A stretch of 64,000 bases of DNA, from NCBI GenBank assembly GCA_964646345.1, contig CAZYDU010000003.1, positions 49,558 to 113,557 of the forward strand, written 5' to 3'. The stretch comes from RGIG1681 sp964646345 (GTDB lineage: Bacteria; Bacillota; Clostridia; Christensenellales; UBA1242). This document shows, in pieces, positions 8,998-17,933 of this stretch (positions are counted from its first letter, which is position 1; each line of letters begins with the position of its first letter). Under the pieces are notes generated by a model, which was not told the origin of the DNA, did no database searches, and was given only the letters and a program-made list of their open reading frames with translations. The translations under genes were made by a program, and so were the position numbers.

Positions 8998-10377
8998 ATG
9001 GAAAAAGAAAAAAACGCAAAATATAATAAAAAACAAGTAAAAAATATAATAAAAATTAAAAAAACTGCTACAAAAAGAAATTTTAGACGAGATTTTGTCA
9101 ATAAGTCTATAGTTGATAAATGTAACAAAAATATTACGAATGATAATGTTGATTTGGAAATTTTGCACAAGATAAATGAGTATAACACTAATGGCAAAAA
9201 AACGATAGCTTATTTTATTGATTCATATTTTCCGGTTATCGATGGGGTTGTTTCAGTTCTTGATAATTATGCAAAATTTATGTCCAGATATTATAATGTT
9301 GTTGTGTGTACTCCAAAACATAAAAGGAAAAGTTATAAAACTGAAAATTATTTTGTGCTTTCAAGTGATTCGATTTATTTAAAGAAACAAGGTTATGATT
9401 TGGGATTTCCGCAACTTGATAATGAATTTGTAAAATATATTTCGATGTTAAAAATTGACTTAGTTCATTGCAATGCACCTTTTTTGATGGGTATGTTTGG
9501 TTTGGAGCTTGCAAGAAAAAGGCATATTCCAAGTATAACAACTTTTCATAGCCAATTTAGACAAGATTTTTATAAGTCAACAAATAGTGTTTTTTTATCT
9601 AAAATTATGTCTAATGTAATTATTAAGTTTTATGATAAATCAACATTAACTCTAACAATGAATGAATTTTCAAAGGGGATAATGAAAGAATATGGATTAA
9701 AGAGAAGTAATGTTCAAATTGTTCCAAATGCCACTAATTTAAAATTTAAAGAATTTGAAAAATTACAAGAAATTGAAGTTTTAAATAAATATAAAATTCA
9801 ACAAAATAAATTTACGATGTTGTTTATTGGTAGATTTGTTAAAGTAAAAAATGTGTATTTTATTATTGATATATTAACTAAACTTTATGAAACAAATAAA
9901 AATTTTCAGTTTATATTTTTAGGTTATGGTCCTGAAGAAGAAAAAATGAAAAAATTAATAAAGGATAGGGGATTTGAAAATAATATTATTTTTACTGGAA
10001 AAGTTTTAGATACAGATGAAAAATCTATAATAATAAAAAATAGTAATTTATTGGTATTTCCATCTGATTATGATACAGATGGAATTGTTAAAATAGAATG
10101 TGCTTGTTTTTCAGTTCCAACACTTTGCTTAAAAAATACTGGAGTATCTTCTGGGCTTGTTGATAATGATACTGGATTTATTGAAGAAAATGACACAGAA
10201 AAATTAGCTAAACGTATTGATTTTTTATCTAAAAATGTAGATTTTGTTCAAAATATTGGCAAAAATGCCAAAGAAAAAATTTACATTACATGGGAAGATG
10301 TTGGAAATAAACTTAAAAACATTTACGAAAAACTTCTCAAAACAAAAAATTTAAAAGGTTTAAAAAATAAAAAATAA
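8998..10377 (+). CDS. GT4-family glycosyltransferase (glycolipid type)
   Basis: A GT-B fold glycosyltransferase. The N-terminal 60 residues are Lys/Asn-rich and look disordered. The catalytic part starts at TIAYFIDSYFPVIDGVV near residue 69, continues with TTFHSQFR, and has the C-terminal nucleotide-sugar domain with FIGRFVKVKN and SDYDTDGIVKIECACFSVP. The conserved E-x7-E of GT4 reads E-G/E-like with GIVKIE. The closest familiar relatives are mono- and diglucosyldiacylglycerol synthases, so a role in membrane glycolipid or lipoteichoic acid anchor synthesis is plausible. The nearest AGGAG lies about 24 bases before the ATG, unusually far; the true start may differ, but no other in-frame ATG precedes the fold. 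Confidence 0.8.
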   Translation: MEKEKNAKYNKKQVKNIIKIKKTATKRNFRRDFVNKSIVDKCNKNITNDNVDLEILHKINEYNTNGKKTIAYFIDSYFPVIDGVVSVLDNYAKFMSRYYNVVVCTPKHKRKSYKTENYFVLSSDSIYLKKQGYDLGFPQLDNEFVKYISMLKIDLVHCNAPFLMGMFGLELARKRHIPSITTFHSQFRQDFYKSTNSVFLSKIMSNVIIKFYDKSTLTLTMNEFSKGIMKEYGLKRSNVQIVPNATNLKFKEFEKLQEIEVLNKYKIQQNKFTMLFIGRFVKVKNVYFIIDILTKLYETNKNFQFIFLGYGPEEEKMKKLIKDRGFENNIIFTGKVLDTDEKSIIIKNSNLLVFPSDYDTDGIVKIECACFSVPTLCLKNTGVSSGLVDNDTGFIEENDTEKLAKRIDFLSKNVDFVQNIGKNAKEKIYITWEDVGNKLKNIYEKLLKTKNLKGLKNKK

Positions 10378-10576
10378 ATATTTATTTAATAATTTTAAAT
10401 TAATTTAACAGTAAAATTTTTAATTATTTAAAAATATTAATTAAAATGCAAAATAATATTAATTAATCAATTTTTAATGATTTTTTAATTATTTTGCGTT
10501 TTTTATTTGCTTAAAAGTATGATATTATTTGAAATGTAGATAAATTTATTTTTATTAAGATATAACCTAATTTTGT

Positions 10577-10604
10577 TTGCAAAAACACAAAAATGTATTA
10601 TAAT
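10577..10604 (+). promoter_or_regulatory. Promoter of parA-parB
   Basis: TTGCAA and TATAAT with 16-bp spacing. It lies just before the parA ATG at 10638 and overlaps the upstream in-frame ATG at 10593, which rules that ATG out as the start. Confidence 0.65.
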
Positions 10605-10637
10605 CATTATATAAAATATAATACAATAGGGGAATTT

Positions 10638-11417
10638 ATGGGTAGGATTATTTCGTTTGCTAATCAAAAAGGTGGTGTTGGAAAAACAACTACCTGTGTT
10701 AATATGTCTGCTTATATGGCAATGTTGGGCAAAAAGGTATTAATTGTTGACCTTGACCCACAAGGAAATGCTACAAGTAATTTAGGGTTTTCAAAAGATG
10801 GTAAATATGACTCAATTTATCAGGTTATGAGTGGAGATAAAAAAGTTGAAGATTGTGTTTATGATACAAAAGTGGATAATCTTAAAATAATTCCATCAAA
10901 TATTGATTTGGCAGGTATTGAAGTTGAACTTGTTTACATGGAAAAAAGGGAATATGTTATAAAAAAATTCTTTGAGAAAATAAAAAATGATTATGATTAT
11001 ATAACTATTGATTGCCCACCATCACTTGGTCTTTTGACGATTAACGCTTTTACTGCGTCGGATGCTGTTATTATTCCAATCCAATGTGAATTTTTTGCTT
11101 TGGAAGGACTTAGTCAATTAATGAATACTATAAGGCTTGTAAAGAAAAAACTTAATTCTGAAATTTCAATAGATGGTGTTGTTTTGACAATGCGAGATAC
11201 AAGAAGTAATTTGGGAAAACAGGTTGCTGAAGAAATTAAGAAATTTTTTGCCACAACTGTTTTTGAAACACAGATTCCAAGAAATGTTAGACTTGCAGAA
11301 GCTCCAAGTTTTGGTGAGCCTATATGTATTTATGATAAATCTTGTGTTGGTGCAAAAGCTTATTTAAAGCTTACTGAAGAATATTTTTTAAGAAATAACG
11401 TTAAATATAGTAAATAA
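10638..11417 (+). CDS. parA: Chromosome-partitioning ATPase ParA/Soj
   Basis: A Walker-type ATPase that binds DNA non-specifically and drives origin segregation together with ParB; in Bacillus the homologue Soj also regulates DnaA. The deviant Walker A KGGVGKTT is at residues 11-18, followed by DLDPQGNAT and the DCPPSLGLLT Walker B region. Length (259 residues) is typical of chromosomal ParA without an N-terminal HTH. I use the ATG at 10638, preceded by AGGGGA; the longer in-frame version begins inside the promoter. parB follows 13 bp downstream with its own AGGAG, so the two form an operon. Confidence 0.95.
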   Translation: MGRIISFANQKGGVGKTTTCVNMSAYMAMLGKKVLIVDLDPQGNATSNLGFSKDGKYDSIYQVMSGDKKVEDCVYDTKVDNLKIIPSNIDLAGIEVELVYMEKREYVIKKFFEKIKNDYDYITIDCPPSLGLLTINAFTASDAVIIPIQCEFFALEGLSQLMNTIRLVKKKLNSEISIDGVVLTMRDTRSNLGKQVAEEIKKFFATTVFETQIPRNVRLAEAPSFGEPICIYDKSCVGAKAYLKLTEEYFLRNNVKYSK

Positions 11418-11430
11418 ATTAGGAGAAATT

Positions 11431-12309
11431 ATGAAAAGAGGATTGGGAAGGGGTTTAGATTCACTTTTTGGTGAATATGAAGATGAAAAACCAGCTGAAG
11501 AAGTTAAAATTGAAACGAAAATTGAACAAGTTATTGTAAATGAACCAAAAGAAATTGATATAGGATTAATTGATAGAAATCCTGATCAGCCTAGAAAAAT
11601 CTTTGATGATGATGCGTTGAAAGAATTGTCTGATTCAATTAAGGTACATGGTGTTATTCAACCTATTATTGTTAAAAGAGTTGATGATAGATTTGTTATT
11701 ATTGCAGGGGAAAGGCGTTGGAGAGCTTCTAGACTTGCTGGATTAAAAACTATTCCTTGTATTATTAAGGATTATACGGAACAAGAAATTAGTGAAATTG
11801 CAATTATTGAAAATTTGCAAAGGGAAGATTTAAATCCAATAGAGTCGGCAAAAGCTATTAAGAATTTAATTAGTCAATATGATTTAACTCAAGATGAAGT
11901 TGCTGATAAAATAGGAAAAAGTAGACCAGCGGTTGCAAATACTTTAAGATTATTGCTTTTACCTGATAGTATTATATCTTTGGTTGAATCAAATAAGATT
12001 TCTGCAGGACACGCAAGAGCTTTACTTTCAATTACTGACATAAAAAAGCAAAAAGAAATAGCTCTTTTAATCGTGGAAAAAGGTTTAACAGTTCGTGATG
12101 TTGAAAATCTAATTAAGAACCTTGGAAAACCAATACCTGAAAAGATAGTAAAAGAAAAAAGTCTTGAATTAAAAGATTTTGAAAATAGTATTAAAAGAGT
12201 TTTTGCAACAAAAGTTCAAATTAAAGGTAATGATAATAAAGGAAAAATTGTTATTGATTATTATTCTAAAGATGACTTAAACAGAATCTATGATATTTTG
12301 AATAAATAA
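11431..12309 (+). CDS. parB: Chromosome-partitioning protein ParB/Spo0J
   Basis: Binds parS, spreads along DNA as a CTP-dependent clamp and loads condensin. The N-terminus KRGLGRGLDSLF is the ParA-contacting peptide. The CTPase/spreading region follows with RNPDQPRK, the GERRWRASR motif near residue 93 and ENLQREDLNP near residue 127. The HTH (TQDEVADKIGKSRPAVANTLR) is near residue 150. A C-terminal dimerisation domain closes the protein. Six parS sites, its target, lie immediately downstream, and the first is inside its own terminator hairpin, which suggests that ParB bound there could affect its own transcript end. Confidence 0.95.
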   Translation: MKRGLGRGLDSLFGEYEDEKPAEEVKIETKIEQVIVNEPKEIDIGLIDRNPDQPRKIFDDDALKELSDSIKVHGVIQPIIVKRVDDRFVIIAGERRWRASRLAGLKTIPCIIKDYTEQEISEIAIIENLQREDLNPIESAKAIKNLISQYDLTQDEVADKIGKSRPAVANTLRLLLLPDSIISLVESNKISAGHARALLSITDIKKQKEIALLIVEKGLTVRDVENLIKNLGKPIPEKIVKEKSLELKDFENSIKRVFATKVQIKGNDNKGKIVIDYYSKDDLNRIYDILNK

Positions 12310-12337
12310 AAGATGTTTCACGTGAAACATCTTTTTT
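12308..12337 (+). terminator. parB terminator containing parS
   Basis: AAGATGTTTC and GAAACATCTT flank ACGT and are followed by six T. The stem is the parS palindrome extended by matching arms, so the same bases are a ParB site in DNA and a terminator hairpin in RNA. Confidence 0.75.
12314..12329. promoter_or_regulatory. parS site 1
   Basis: Exact TGTTTCACGTGAAACA; inside the parB terminator. Confidence 0.93.
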
Positions 12338-12360
12338 GTTGTTTGTTTTTTTTGATACAT

Positions 12361-12376
12361 TGTTTCACGTGAAACA
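12361..12376. promoter_or_regulatory. parS site 2
   Basis: Exact parS; the palindrome extends outward to a perfect 24-mer starting ACATTG and ending CAATGT. Confidence 0.93.
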
Positions 12377-12479
12377 ATGTATTTTTTATTATATAAATAT
12401 TTTATTAAATTGATGTTATATTTATTATCAAATTAAACATTTTAGGTCTCAATTAATTTTATATGTTTTAGAAGTAATA

Positions 12480-12495
12480 TGTTTCACGTGAAACA
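12480..12495. promoter_or_regulatory. parS site 3
   Basis: Exact TGTTTCACGTGAAACA. Confidence 0.93.
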
Positions 12496-12596
12496 TTTGT
12501 TTCTTTATAGTGATTTATTGTAATTGATTGTTTTAGACGGAATATGATTTGATAAATATATTATTTATTATTTGGAATTACAATAAGAATGTTTAT

Positions 12597-12612
12597 TGTT
12601 TCATGTGAAACA
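12597..12612. promoter_or_regulatory. parS site 4 (one mismatch)
   Basis: TGTTTCATGTGAAACA: the central CACGTG is CATGTG. Probably a weaker ParB site. Confidence 0.8.
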
Positions 12613-12826
12613 TTTTATGTTGTTACAATTTATACATATTGTACCTTTTTAATAAAAACAATAAAAACCTAGTAAGAATGGCAAATAATAATTTATATCA
12701 GGTTGTTTATTATTTTTTTTGGGGTATTGTAAAGAGATAATGAATCTTAAATCTATTATAAATTTAATTTAGGGTTAAAATTGTGTAGATAAAACTAATT
12801 AAAGATAGTTGTATAAAAATAAAAAG

Positions 12827-12842
12827 TGTTTCACGTGAAACA
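12827..12842. promoter_or_regulatory. parS site 5
   Basis: Exact parS, with the palindrome extended by AG/CT on the flanks. Confidence 0.93.
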
Positions 12843-12913
12843 CTCTAGAATTTAATAATATAATAAGGAAATGTATTTTTATAGATAAAATCCTTTTTTA
12901 AAAAGATTAGAAA

Positions 12914-12950
12914 CAAAAAAGGATGTGTTTCACGTGAAACATATCCTTTT
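12914..12950 (-). terminator. cvpA-like gene terminator containing parS site 6 (12926-12941)
   Basis: On the minus strand AAAAAGGAT and ATCCTTTTTT bracket an exact parS palindrome. The T-run overlaps the stop codon of the cvpA-like gene. It is again both a ParB site and a hairpin. Confidence 0.75.
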
Positions 12951-13708
12951 TAGAAAACAAAATTAATTAAATCAGTGTATCCTAATAAATTATCTAGCAA
13001 ATTAGTAATTTGATTGTAAATAAGCTTTCCAAAGAAAGAGTTACTAATGTAATTTGTTATGGGTTTCATAAATGAAATAGGGGCTAAAAGCTTTATTATT
13101 ATGCAAATAACTACTAAAATAAACAATCCGTGTAAAATTCCATAGAATGCACCTAAAACATTATCTACAATTCTAATTAAACCAATGTTTCTTAGTTTGT
13201 TAATTAAAAGCTTAAATAGACATAGAATTAATAGTAATAATAAGAATGTTATAGTGAAAGCAATAATTGTTGTAAAGAATGATGCATATGATTTTGATAT
13301 AATTTCAGCAAGTGTTCTAGATTCAATGCCAGAACTATGTAACTTAGTGTATAAAGACCTAGTGTTTAAGAATAATTTAAACATTATTCTAGGAATTAAC
13401 GGAATTGCTCCAAGGTTTAAAGTAGATTTAACAAATGAACGCAAACTACTTTCTTCTATTAAAAGTAGATTTTCATTAAAATCCGGAGAAAATTCAACCA
13501 ATTTTGTGTGATATGAATTAAATATTGCGTTTTTTAGTCCAAACCAGTTGTTTAATAATGAAGAAATTGGTTTATATAAGAAGAAAGTTATTGTAATAAT
13601 TACCCAAAACGAGAAATTTGAAACAACTGATGACATAAAACCATTTTTTATGCCTATAATTATAAATATGATGATAAATAATATAATGGCAAGGTCAAGC
13701 CAGTTCAT
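12950..13708 (-). CDS. CvpA-family membrane protein
   Basis: CvpA proteins are four-helix membrane proteins linked to envelope homeostasis and, in Escherichia coli, colicin V export. Here the first segment (LDLAIILFIIIFIIIGIKNGF) and the third/fourth helices with IVDNVLGAFYGILHGLFIL carry the family's pattern. The protein has 252 residues, longer than E. coli CvpA (about 160) because of a soluble insert between helices 2 and 3. I use the ATG at 13708; the GTG two codons upstream lies within the GGGGG ribosome-binding site. It converges on the parS region and is divergent from ftsH. Confidence 0.75.
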   Translation of the reverse strand: MNWLDLAIILFIIIFIIIGIKNGFMSSVVSNFSFWVIITITFFLYKPISSLLNNWFGLKNAIFNSYHTKLVEFSPDFNENLLLIEESSLRSFVKSTLNLGAIPLIPRIMFKLFLNTRSLYTKLHSSGIESRTLAEIISKSYASFFTTIIAFTITFLLLLLILCLFKLLINKLRNIGLIRIVDNVLGAFYGILHGLFILVVICIIIKLLAPISFMKPITNYISNSFFGKLIYNQITNLLDNLLGYTDLINFVF

Positions 13709-13828
13709 AAACACCCCCTAACTGGTTTAATTATATTACAATTTTTTAAATTAGTCTATTCATTCGATGTAAAAAGCCAAAATTTAAGCAAAAAAGGCAT
13801 AATTGATGGAAATAAATTAATAAAAGGA

Positions 13829-13857
13829 TTGATAAATTATAATATTTTTGTTAAAAT
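13829..13857 (+). promoter_or_regulatory. ftsH promoter
   Basis: TTGATA and TAAAAT with 17-bp spacing and an extended -10 (TGT before the box), about 20 bp upstream of the ribosome-binding site. Confidence 0.55.
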
Positions 13858-13883
13858 AATATCAGATTATTTTGGAGGCTAAA

Positions 13884-16073
13884 ATGAACGAACAAGAAAA
13901 TAAAAATAGAGAAAATAGAATAAAACAGCAAAGACAGTTATTTTGGAAACGCACAATAATTTGTATAGCTTTGGTTCTAGTTATTACAGTTTTGTTCGTT
14001 GCTTTAAAAAGTAGGGCGACAGGAACAAAAATTAATGTAAATACCTTTGAGTCGGAGTTAAATGCTGGACACATAAAAGAAGTATACTTTGAAAACAATA
14101 AAATTCAAGTGTATTATGCAAATGGCGATGCTCATTGGCTATATTATGCAAGGGGTACTGTTGAACAAGATACAATAATTGAAATGATTAATAATTTAGG
14201 CGATAATAAACCAGCCTATAGTTATGGAACAACCACAACAATCTCAGTTTTAAATATTTTGTATCCTGTTTTAATGATTGGTATATCTATTGCATTCTTT
14301 GTATTCTTATTTAAAAGAGTAAAAGGCGAAAATAATAAAAGTTTTGAATTTGTTAAAAGTAGGGCAAGAGTTACATCTTCTAAAACAAAATTTTCAGATG
14401 TTGCAGGAGAAGATGAAGAAAAGGCTGAACTTGAAGATGTTGTAGATTTCTTAAAAAACCCACAAAAATATATAGATTTGGGTGCTAAAATTCCAAAAGG
14501 TGTATTACTTGTTGGCCCACCGGGAACTGGTAAAACCCTTTTGGCTAGAGCTGTTGCAGGCGAAGCAAATGTACCATTCTTTACAATAAGTGGTTCTGAT
14601 TTTATGGAATTATTTGTTGGTGTTGGTGCATCGCGTGTTAGAGATTTATTTGAAAATGCTAAAAAAGCAAAACCAAGCATTATATTTATTGATGAAATTG
14701 ATGCAGTGGGTCGTCAACGTGGAGCTGGACTTGGTGGTGGAAATGATGAAAGAGAGCAAACACTTAACCAATTACTAGTTCAAATGGACGGTTTTGAAGC
14801 AAATGAAGGCGTAATTGTTATGGCTGCAACAAACCGTGTAGATATTCTTGACCCAGCATTACTTAGACCTGGAAGATTTGATAGAACTGTTCATATCAAT
14901 ATTCCAGATATTAAAGGTAGAGAAGAAATATTAAAAGTTCATGCTAGAAATAAACCGCTAGACAAGAATGTAGATTTAAAGAATATTGCAAGAATTACAT
15001 CGGGTTTTACCGGTGCTGAAATTGAAAACCTTTTAAATGAATCAGCTATTTTAACAGCAAAAGAGAATAGAAAAGTTATTACTGAAGAAGATATACAAAA
15101 GTCTATGATGAAAGTTACTCTTGGTCCGCAAAAAAAGAGCAGAGTGATTTCAGATACAGAGAAATTTAACACTGCAGTTCATGAATCAGGTCATGCTATC
15201 ATTCATAAGTTAGCAAAAGAACCAAGCCCTGTTCAAGAAGTTTCAATCATTCCACGTGGTGGTGCTGGTGGTTATACATTATCTGCAGATGACGATAAAT
15301 TATATTATTATAAAGAAACTCTTTACAGTAAAATTCAAGCTTTACTTGGTGGAATTTGTGCTGAAAAACTTATTCTTGGAGATACTTCAACTGGTGCATC
15401 AAGTGATTTGAAACGAGCAACAAGCATTGCAAAACGTATGGTTACTGAATGGGGTATGAGTGATGAACTTGGATTTGTTTACTCAGGAAGTGATGGAGAT
15501 ATATTTGTTGGCAAAAGCTATCAAGAAAGAATGAGTTATAGTGAAAGCCAAGCAAGTAAAATTGATTTAGAAATAAAAAAGATAATTGATAATTGTGAAA
15601 AAGAAACTACAAAGTTATTAAATAATAACAAAACCAAATTAATTACTATGTCTGAAGTTTTGGTTGAAAAAGAAACGATTTACGCAGAAGAAATAGACCT
15701 TATTATGAATGGTAAAACAAAAGACGAAATCATTGAGTATATTAATAGCAAAGACAATAAATCTAGCGTTAGTGAAAATTCTGAAACCAACGATAAAAAG
15801 AATGAAGAAAATAGCGACAAGAAATTAGAAAAAGAAATTGAGACAAATGATTTTAAATCAGTAGATGATTTATTAAAAATTGCCGAAGAAAGAGAATCTA
15901 AAGCAGAAGAAAAAAAGAGAGAAACCTCAGAGAAAAACGCAAAAAATACACAAAAAATAGAGAAAAATAACACAAAAACTAAAGAAAATTCAGAAAAAAT
16001 AGAAACAAAACCGGCAAAGACAAGAAAAACTGTTAAGAAAACTACAAAGAAAGAAGTGAAAGACGATGAGTAG
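13884..16073 (+). CDS. ftsH: ATP-dependent zinc metalloprotease FtsH
   Basis: Membrane-anchored AAA+ protease that degrades unassembled membrane proteins and regulators. Two membrane helices (about residues 24-43 and 121-143) flank the extracytoplasmic domain. The AAA module has Walker A GPPGTGKT near residue 212, FIDEIDAVGR and the second region of homology NRVDILDPALLRPGRFDR. The zinc site HESGHA is near residue 433. The ATG at 13884 sits 5 bases after GGAGG; a TTG four codons earlier lies within that site. The last ~120 residues are a highly charged Lys/Glu/Asn tail, longer than in Bacillus FtsH. It overlaps the next gene by 8 bp. Confidence 0.96.
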   Translation: MNEQENKNRENRIKQQRQLFWKRTIICIALVLVITVLFVALKSRATGTKINVNTFESELNAGHIKEVYFENNKIQVYYANGDAHWLYYARGTVEQDTIIEMINNLGDNKPAYSYGTTTTISVLNILYPVLMIGISIAFFVFLFKRVKGENNKSFEFVKSRARVTSSKTKFSDVAGEDEEKAELEDVVDFLKNPQKYIDLGAKIPKGVLLVGPPGTGKTLLARAVAGEANVPFFTISGSDFMELFVGVGASRVRDLFENAKKAKPSIIFIDEIDAVGRQRGAGLGGGNDEREQTLNQLLVQMDGFEANEGVIVMAATNRVDILDPALLRPGRFDRTVHINIPDIKGREEILKVHARNKPLDKNVDLKNIARITSGFTGAEIENLLNESAILTAKENRKVITEEDIQKSMMKVTLGPQKKSRVISDTEKFNTAVHESGHAIIHKLAKEPSPVQEVSIIPRGGAGGYTLSADDDKLYYYKETLYSKIQALLGGICAEKLILGDTSTGASSDLKRATSIAKRMVTEWGMSDELGFVYSGSDGDIFVGKSYQERMSYSESQASKIDLEIKKIIDNCEKETTKLLNNNKTKLITMSEVLVEKETIYAEEIDLIMNGKTKDEIIEYINSKDNKSSVSENSETNDKKNEENSDKKLEKEIETNDFKSVDDLLKIAEERESKAEEKKRETSEKNAKNTQKIEKNNTKTKENSEKIETKPAKTRKTVKKTTKKEVKDDE

Positions 16074-16656
16074 ATTAAAAAAAATATTTATTGCAATAGC
16101 TGGCGGACTTTCTCTTGTTATAGTTATCTTTTTGATAACTGTTTGCAATGTAAAATCTAATGTCAGCATAGCTTTTAATTCGCCATATAGTGTTGTAATT
16201 TTTAACAATTCGACAAAAGGCGAAGAATATAAAACTGAAGCAAACCTAGAAATATTGCATGAAGAAATCAATAAGCTTACAAATTTAACGGTTTATAATA
16301 AGTTGGTTAATGGTTTTTCGTTAACTAAAAATATTGAGATGGATACATCGGGGAAATTCACAAAATATTCAACCGACCTGTTAAATAAAAACTTGGTAAT
16401 AGAATTTATTTATACAACAGAACAAGATTTGGTTGTTTATGAAGATGGAAATTCAAGAGTAATTTCATTTTATTGTTTGTCACTAGTTATTCCTAAAGTA
16501 GATGATTGTACAGAGATAGCGGTATATTACTCAAATACTTCTAATACTGAAAATAACGAAAAAAATGATTCTTATGCAACAAACACACCATTGATTTTAC
16601 ATGGAAATGCTAAAGATTTTATTAATCAAATCAAAAATTTAAAAACTGAAGCATAA
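16066..16656 (+). CDS. Single-pass membrane protein of unknown function, ftsH operon
   Basis: Not recognised. The N-terminus (residues 5-27) is one hydrophobic helix after a short basic start, so the remaining ~165 residues are probably extracytoplasmic. That part is rich in beta-strand-like segments and has no motif that I know. The start codon lies within the last codons of ftsH in another frame (ATG then TAG), so translation is coupled and a role together with FtsH in the envelope is possible. A strong terminator follows, so the two genes make up the whole operon. Confidence 0.75.
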   Translation: MSRLKKIFIAIAGGLSLVIVIFLITVCNVKSNVSIAFNSPYSVVIFNNSTKGEEYKTEANLEILHEEINKLTNLTVYNKLVNGFSLTKNIEMDTSGKFTKYSTDLLNKNLVIEFIYTTEQDLVVYEDGNSRVISFYCLSLVIPKVDDCTEIAVYYSNTSNTENNEKNDSYATNTPLILHGNAKDFINQIKNLKTEA

Positions 16657-16657
16657 T

Positions 16658-16709
16658 AAAAACCTTATCATAAGTGAGAATAATAACTCATAGATGATAA
16701 GGTTTTTTA
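16658..16709 (+). terminator. Terminator of ftsH operon
   Basis: AACCTTATCAT pairs with ATGATAAGGTT with an inner TGAG/CTCA stem, then six T. Confidence 0.8.
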
Positions 16710-16731
16710 TTATTTATTTTTAATTTTTGTT

Positions 16732-17664
16732 TTATTTTTTTTCTGATTTTTTAGTTTGTTGTTTTTGTTTAGTTGGTGTTTCTTTAACTGTTTCCTTAGG
16801 CGGTTCTGCTTTTTCAGTTTCAGTTAAGTTCTTAATATTTTCATCAACTTTAGAATCGTTAAATAATTCATCGGGGTTGTTTGATATGAAGTTATCAATA
16901 ATTATTGCGTCTTGGGCAGGGGGTATTGTTTCAAGTTGTTCTTGTTGAGTAGAAGTGTTCGAAATTGTTTTTTGTTCAGTTTTTTTCTTTTTCTTTATGA
17001 TAGATAAATCTTCAACTTTGATTTTATTTTTGCAAACTGCGATAACGCAAATAATACAAACAATTCCAGCACCTATTGAATCGAGAATTAAGTCTTTCAT
17101 TGTGTCGGCAAGTGCAGCTTGTCCAAGTAGTGGTTCGCCACGGCCGTTCATTGTTGATACATAAGCTCTTTGCATATTTGAACCAGAAATTGAATCGTTT
17201 GCAAATTCAAAGATTTCCCACATAACACCTATTGTTAATGTTAATGAAAAAGCAAATAGTGCCATAAAACCAATGCTTAGTTTAAAATCTTTAGAATTCT
17301 TATTTAAAAGATTTATTAATGAGAAACTTAGTAATGCCATCATCATTCCTGAGAATGTGTGTAAGAATGAATCCCACCACCAAATTTTTACATAAAAGCC
17401 TAGGATTTCTCCGCAGAAATAATGTGCTAAGCAGAAGAAGATAAATATAATGTAAATATAGTCGGGAATATCAAGTTCTAATTTTTTCAAAAATGTTGGA
17501 ACGAACGATATGATTAAAAAATAAGCACTTTGTGTGCAAATGAATAAATATTCGGACTTTGCCGACTGGTCTTTGTTAAACAGCACTCCAAGTGCACCTG
17601 TAATAAAGACAACAGTCATCAAAATTCGTTGCCAAAGAAACGTTATTTTTGCTGGTTTTTTCAT
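16732..17664 (-). CDS. Multi-pass membrane protein, YjdF/DUF2238-like
   Basis: Six or so hydrophobic helices occupy residues 10-215. The WWWDSFLHTFSGMM and GVMWEIFEFANDS segments, with paired acidic and histidine residues inside helices, match the pattern of the YjdF (DUF2238) membrane family, whose function is not known. The last 90 residues are a charged, low-complexity cytoplasmic tail ending in a Lys/Gln-rich stretch. An AGGGGT ribosome-binding site precedes the ATG. It is a single gene transcribed toward the ftsH operon terminator. Confidence 0.6.
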   Translation of the reverse strand: MKKPAKITFLWQRILMTVVFITGALGVLFNKDQSAKSEYLFICTQSAYFLIISFVPTFLKKLELDIPDYIYIIFIFFCLAHYFCGEILGFYVKIWWWDSFLHTFSGMMMALLSFSLINLLNKNSKDFKLSIGFMALFAFSLTLTIGVMWEIFEFANDSISGSNMQRAYVSTMNGRGEPLLGQAALADTMKDLILDSIGAGIVCIICVIAVCKNKIKVEDLSIIKKKKKTEQKTISNTSTQQEQLETIPPAQDAIIIDNFISNNPDELFNDSKVDENIKNLTETEKAEPPKETVKETPTKQKQQTKKSEKK

Positions 17665-17842
17665 ATTTTTACCCCTAAAAATCTAATATATAAATAATGC
17701 AAAATTTATCGGAAAATGTCAAGAGTAAATAAAAATTAAATGTTTAAATTATGTAAAAATATTGTTATTGTTACGAAATTTTATATTTGTTATTGGATTT
17801 ATATTTGATTTATACTATTCAAAATACTCATTATAGTTTCAT

Positions 17843-17876
17843 TAAAAAAGCAAGTTGAAAGATTGCAACCTGCTTA
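17843..17876 (-). terminator. ychF terminator
   Basis: AAGCAGGTTG pairs with CAACTTGCTT on the minus strand, followed by six T. Confidence 0.75.
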
Positions 17877-17933
17877 AAGCGTATAAATAATCCTTAAAAT
17901 CTAAAAAATTTACATTTTAAAAATAGCAAATAG

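Larger units (their letters stand above)
12310..12949. other. Gene-free parS cluster (centromere-like region)
   Basis: About 640 bp without a supportable gene between parB and the convergent cvpA-like gene. It is very AT-rich and holds six copies of the 16-bp parS palindrome at irregular spacing (roughly 47, 119, 117, 230 and 99 bp between starts). Five match TGTTTCACGTGAAACA exactly; one has a single change. I see no convincing DnaA boxes or AT-rich 13-mers, so it is a segregation locus and not a demonstrated replication origin. Confidence 0.9.

Noticed and set aside
8959..9197. Two overlapping Phe-rich minus-strand frames opposite the glycosyltransferase start
   Set aside because: They are the complement of its Lys-rich N-terminus and have no start signals.
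12310..12949. Regularly repeated palindromes that could be mistaken for a CRISPR array
   Set aside because: Repeats are 16-bp parS palindromes with irregular 47-230 bp spacing and no cas genes.
12310..12949. Replication origin
   Set aside because: No cluster of TTATCCACA-type DnaA boxes, and dnaA/dnaN are not nearby; only a TGTGTAGATAA stretch comes near the consensus.
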